Below, piece by piece: positions 63,292 through 64,000 of a DNA stretch of 64,000 nucleotides; positions within the stretch are counted from its first letter, which is position 1, and the number at the start of each line of letters is the position of its first letter. Source of the stretch: Pseudomonas umsongensis (GTDB lineage: Bacteria; Pseudomonadota; Gammaproteobacteria; Pseudomonadales; Pseudomonadaceae); the NCBI RefSeq assembly GCF_002236105.1, contig NZ_NIWU01000007.1:1-64000 (forward strand). The letters are read 5' to 3'. The position numbers and the translations under genes were made by a program. The notes under the pieces are model-generated. The model was given only the letters and a program-made list of their open reading frames with translations, made no database searches and had not been told where the DNA came from.

Positions 63292-63747
63292 TCACGCAGA
63301 TTGATCGGACTTGTCTGAAGCTTAGTAGGCGCTGCCGCAGGCTGCGATCTTTTGATCTTGTCTTTTAAAAGCAAATCAAAAGATCGCAGCCTGCGGCAGC
63401 TCCTACAGGGTTGATCCAGAGCCCTCGAGAGGTTTAGCGGGGCATGACGACGCACCAATACCGTGCAATACTCGCCGCCGTTTCAAAAAGCGAAAATTCC
63501 TACAAGACCCAGATAATCCATCTCCGTGGATACCGCTTTCGCCGAGATTTACACCTGATTTTTGTGGTTTATAGAGTGAAAATCTCTGTCGCGAGCTTTT
63601 TATACTGCACCCCCCGCTGATCTCGCAGGTTTCGGACTGCAAGACGGTTCTGCCCACGAAGCAGAGTCGGTCAAGGCAGGCGATGGCTTATCGGTCAACG
63701 CTTCGCCACTCGGTGGATATATCCAATAACAATACGAGGTTGTACCC
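63292..63747. other. Intergenic region before the permease, with a long hairpin
   Basis: Contains the near-perfect inverted repeat 63325-63406 (arms of 32 bases with one mismatch, same family as 39128-39204). The rest, including the AT-rich stretch at 63500-63620, holds no supported gene. It should contain the promoters of the divergent PBP and permease genes. Confidence 0.6.
63325..63406. repeat. Near-perfect inverted repeat (GATCGCAGCCTGCGGCAGC family)
   Basis: The arms at 63325-63356 and 63375-63406 pair with one mismatch around an 18-base loop. This is the second complete copy of the family seen at 39128-39204. Confidence 0.85.
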
Positions 63748-64000
63748 ATGCCCGTAGGCAATCACCTGCCCCACGGCGAGACCGCTCAGGGCGGCCCGCT
63801 CAAACGTGAACTCGGCGAACGGCATATTCGCTTGATGGCACTCGGTGCCTGTATCGGCGTCGGTCTGTTTCTGGGTTCGGCCAAGGCCATTGAAATGGCT
63901 GGCCCGGCCATCATGCTGTCCTACATCATCGGCGGCCTGGCCATCCTGGTGATCATGCGTGCGCTCGGCGAGATGGCCGTGCACAACCCGGTCGCCGGCT
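63748..64000 (+). CDS. APC-superfamily amino-acid permease, 5' part
   Basis: The first 84 residues are in the window. RELGERHIRLMALGACIGVGLFLGSAKAIEMAGPAIMLSYIIGG is the typical N-terminal amino-acid-permease region, with the first two membrane helices and the GxGLFLGSA substrate loop. It continues beyond the window. The nearest relatives by this N-terminus are the CycA/ProY/AroP group. Specificity needs the missing part. GAGG lies 8 bases before the ATG. Confidence 0.85.
   Translation, partial: MPVGNHLPHGETAQGGPLKRELGERHIRLMALGACIGVGLFLGSAKAIEMAGPAIMLSYIIGGLAILVIMRALGEMAVHNPVAG

Overview
The window is a gene-dense, high-GC stretch of chromosome from a Pseudomonas of the fluorescens/putida type. 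The evidence is protein content and gene neighbourhoods familiar from that genus: bfr-bfd-peroxiredoxin-rnt-pyrC-motY-argG, metG-apbC, HugZ-fxsA-groESL, colRS with its lipopolysaccharide genes, mexVW, the imelysin/di-heme iron operon, bifA and gcd-oprB. Several families of REP-type hairpins sit between the genes. No rRNA, tRNA, CRISPR array or complete mobile element was seen. Statements about P. aeruginosa or P. putida orthologues come from memory, not from a search.

Layout. 1-302 is a gene-free end with repeats that look like decayed mobile DNA. 303-6602 (minus) is an RND efflux operon (adaptor, permease, response regulator, kinase). 6708-8469 (minus) holds a small exported protein, a GNAT acetyltransferase and CheV. 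8671-10473 is iron storage and peroxide defence (bfr, bfd with a Fur-box-like site, peroxiredoxin). 10689-14821 holds rnt-pyrC (minus) and motY and argG (plus). 14898-16809 is an AT-rich insert with an unknown two-helix membrane protein and an orphan EvgA-like regulator. 16900-21587 (minus) is a PA3496-like small gene, nth and an rnf operon that lacks rnfC. 21913-25212 is metG with apbC divergent. 25358-29795 is an SDR, HugZ, fxsA and groESL with a sigma32-type promoter.

29987-34673 is an envelope-maintenance block: a PAP2 phosphatase divergent from colR-colS, then a methyltransferase, a WapQ/InaA-type kinase and a small exported protein. A ColR-box-like sequence faces the phosphatase gene. 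34848-39034 (minus) is mexV-mexW. 39214-44446 (minus) is an iron-type operon of two imelysin-family lipoproteins, a di-heme lipoprotein and a DUF1513 protein, with a perfect inverted repeat at its promoter. 44603-46654 is bifA (cyclic-di-GMP turnover). 46982-50971 is gcd and the porin oprB (periplasmic glucose oxidation). 51232-53619 holds a VF530 protein, a Pr6Pr membrane protein and a siderophore-interacting protein with its PadR regulator. 54423-60081 is a complete CS1/Cbl-type chaperone-usher fimbrial operon behind an 800-base leader. 60151-63291 is a large bifunctional penicillin-binding protein. The window ends inside an amino-acid permease.

The points most worth following are the rnf operon without rnfC and with an RnfC-like tail on RnfB, the unknown membrane protein at 14898-15659, the ColR-box candidate, the inverted repeat controlling the imelysin operon, and the CS1-type fimbrial locus with its long leader.
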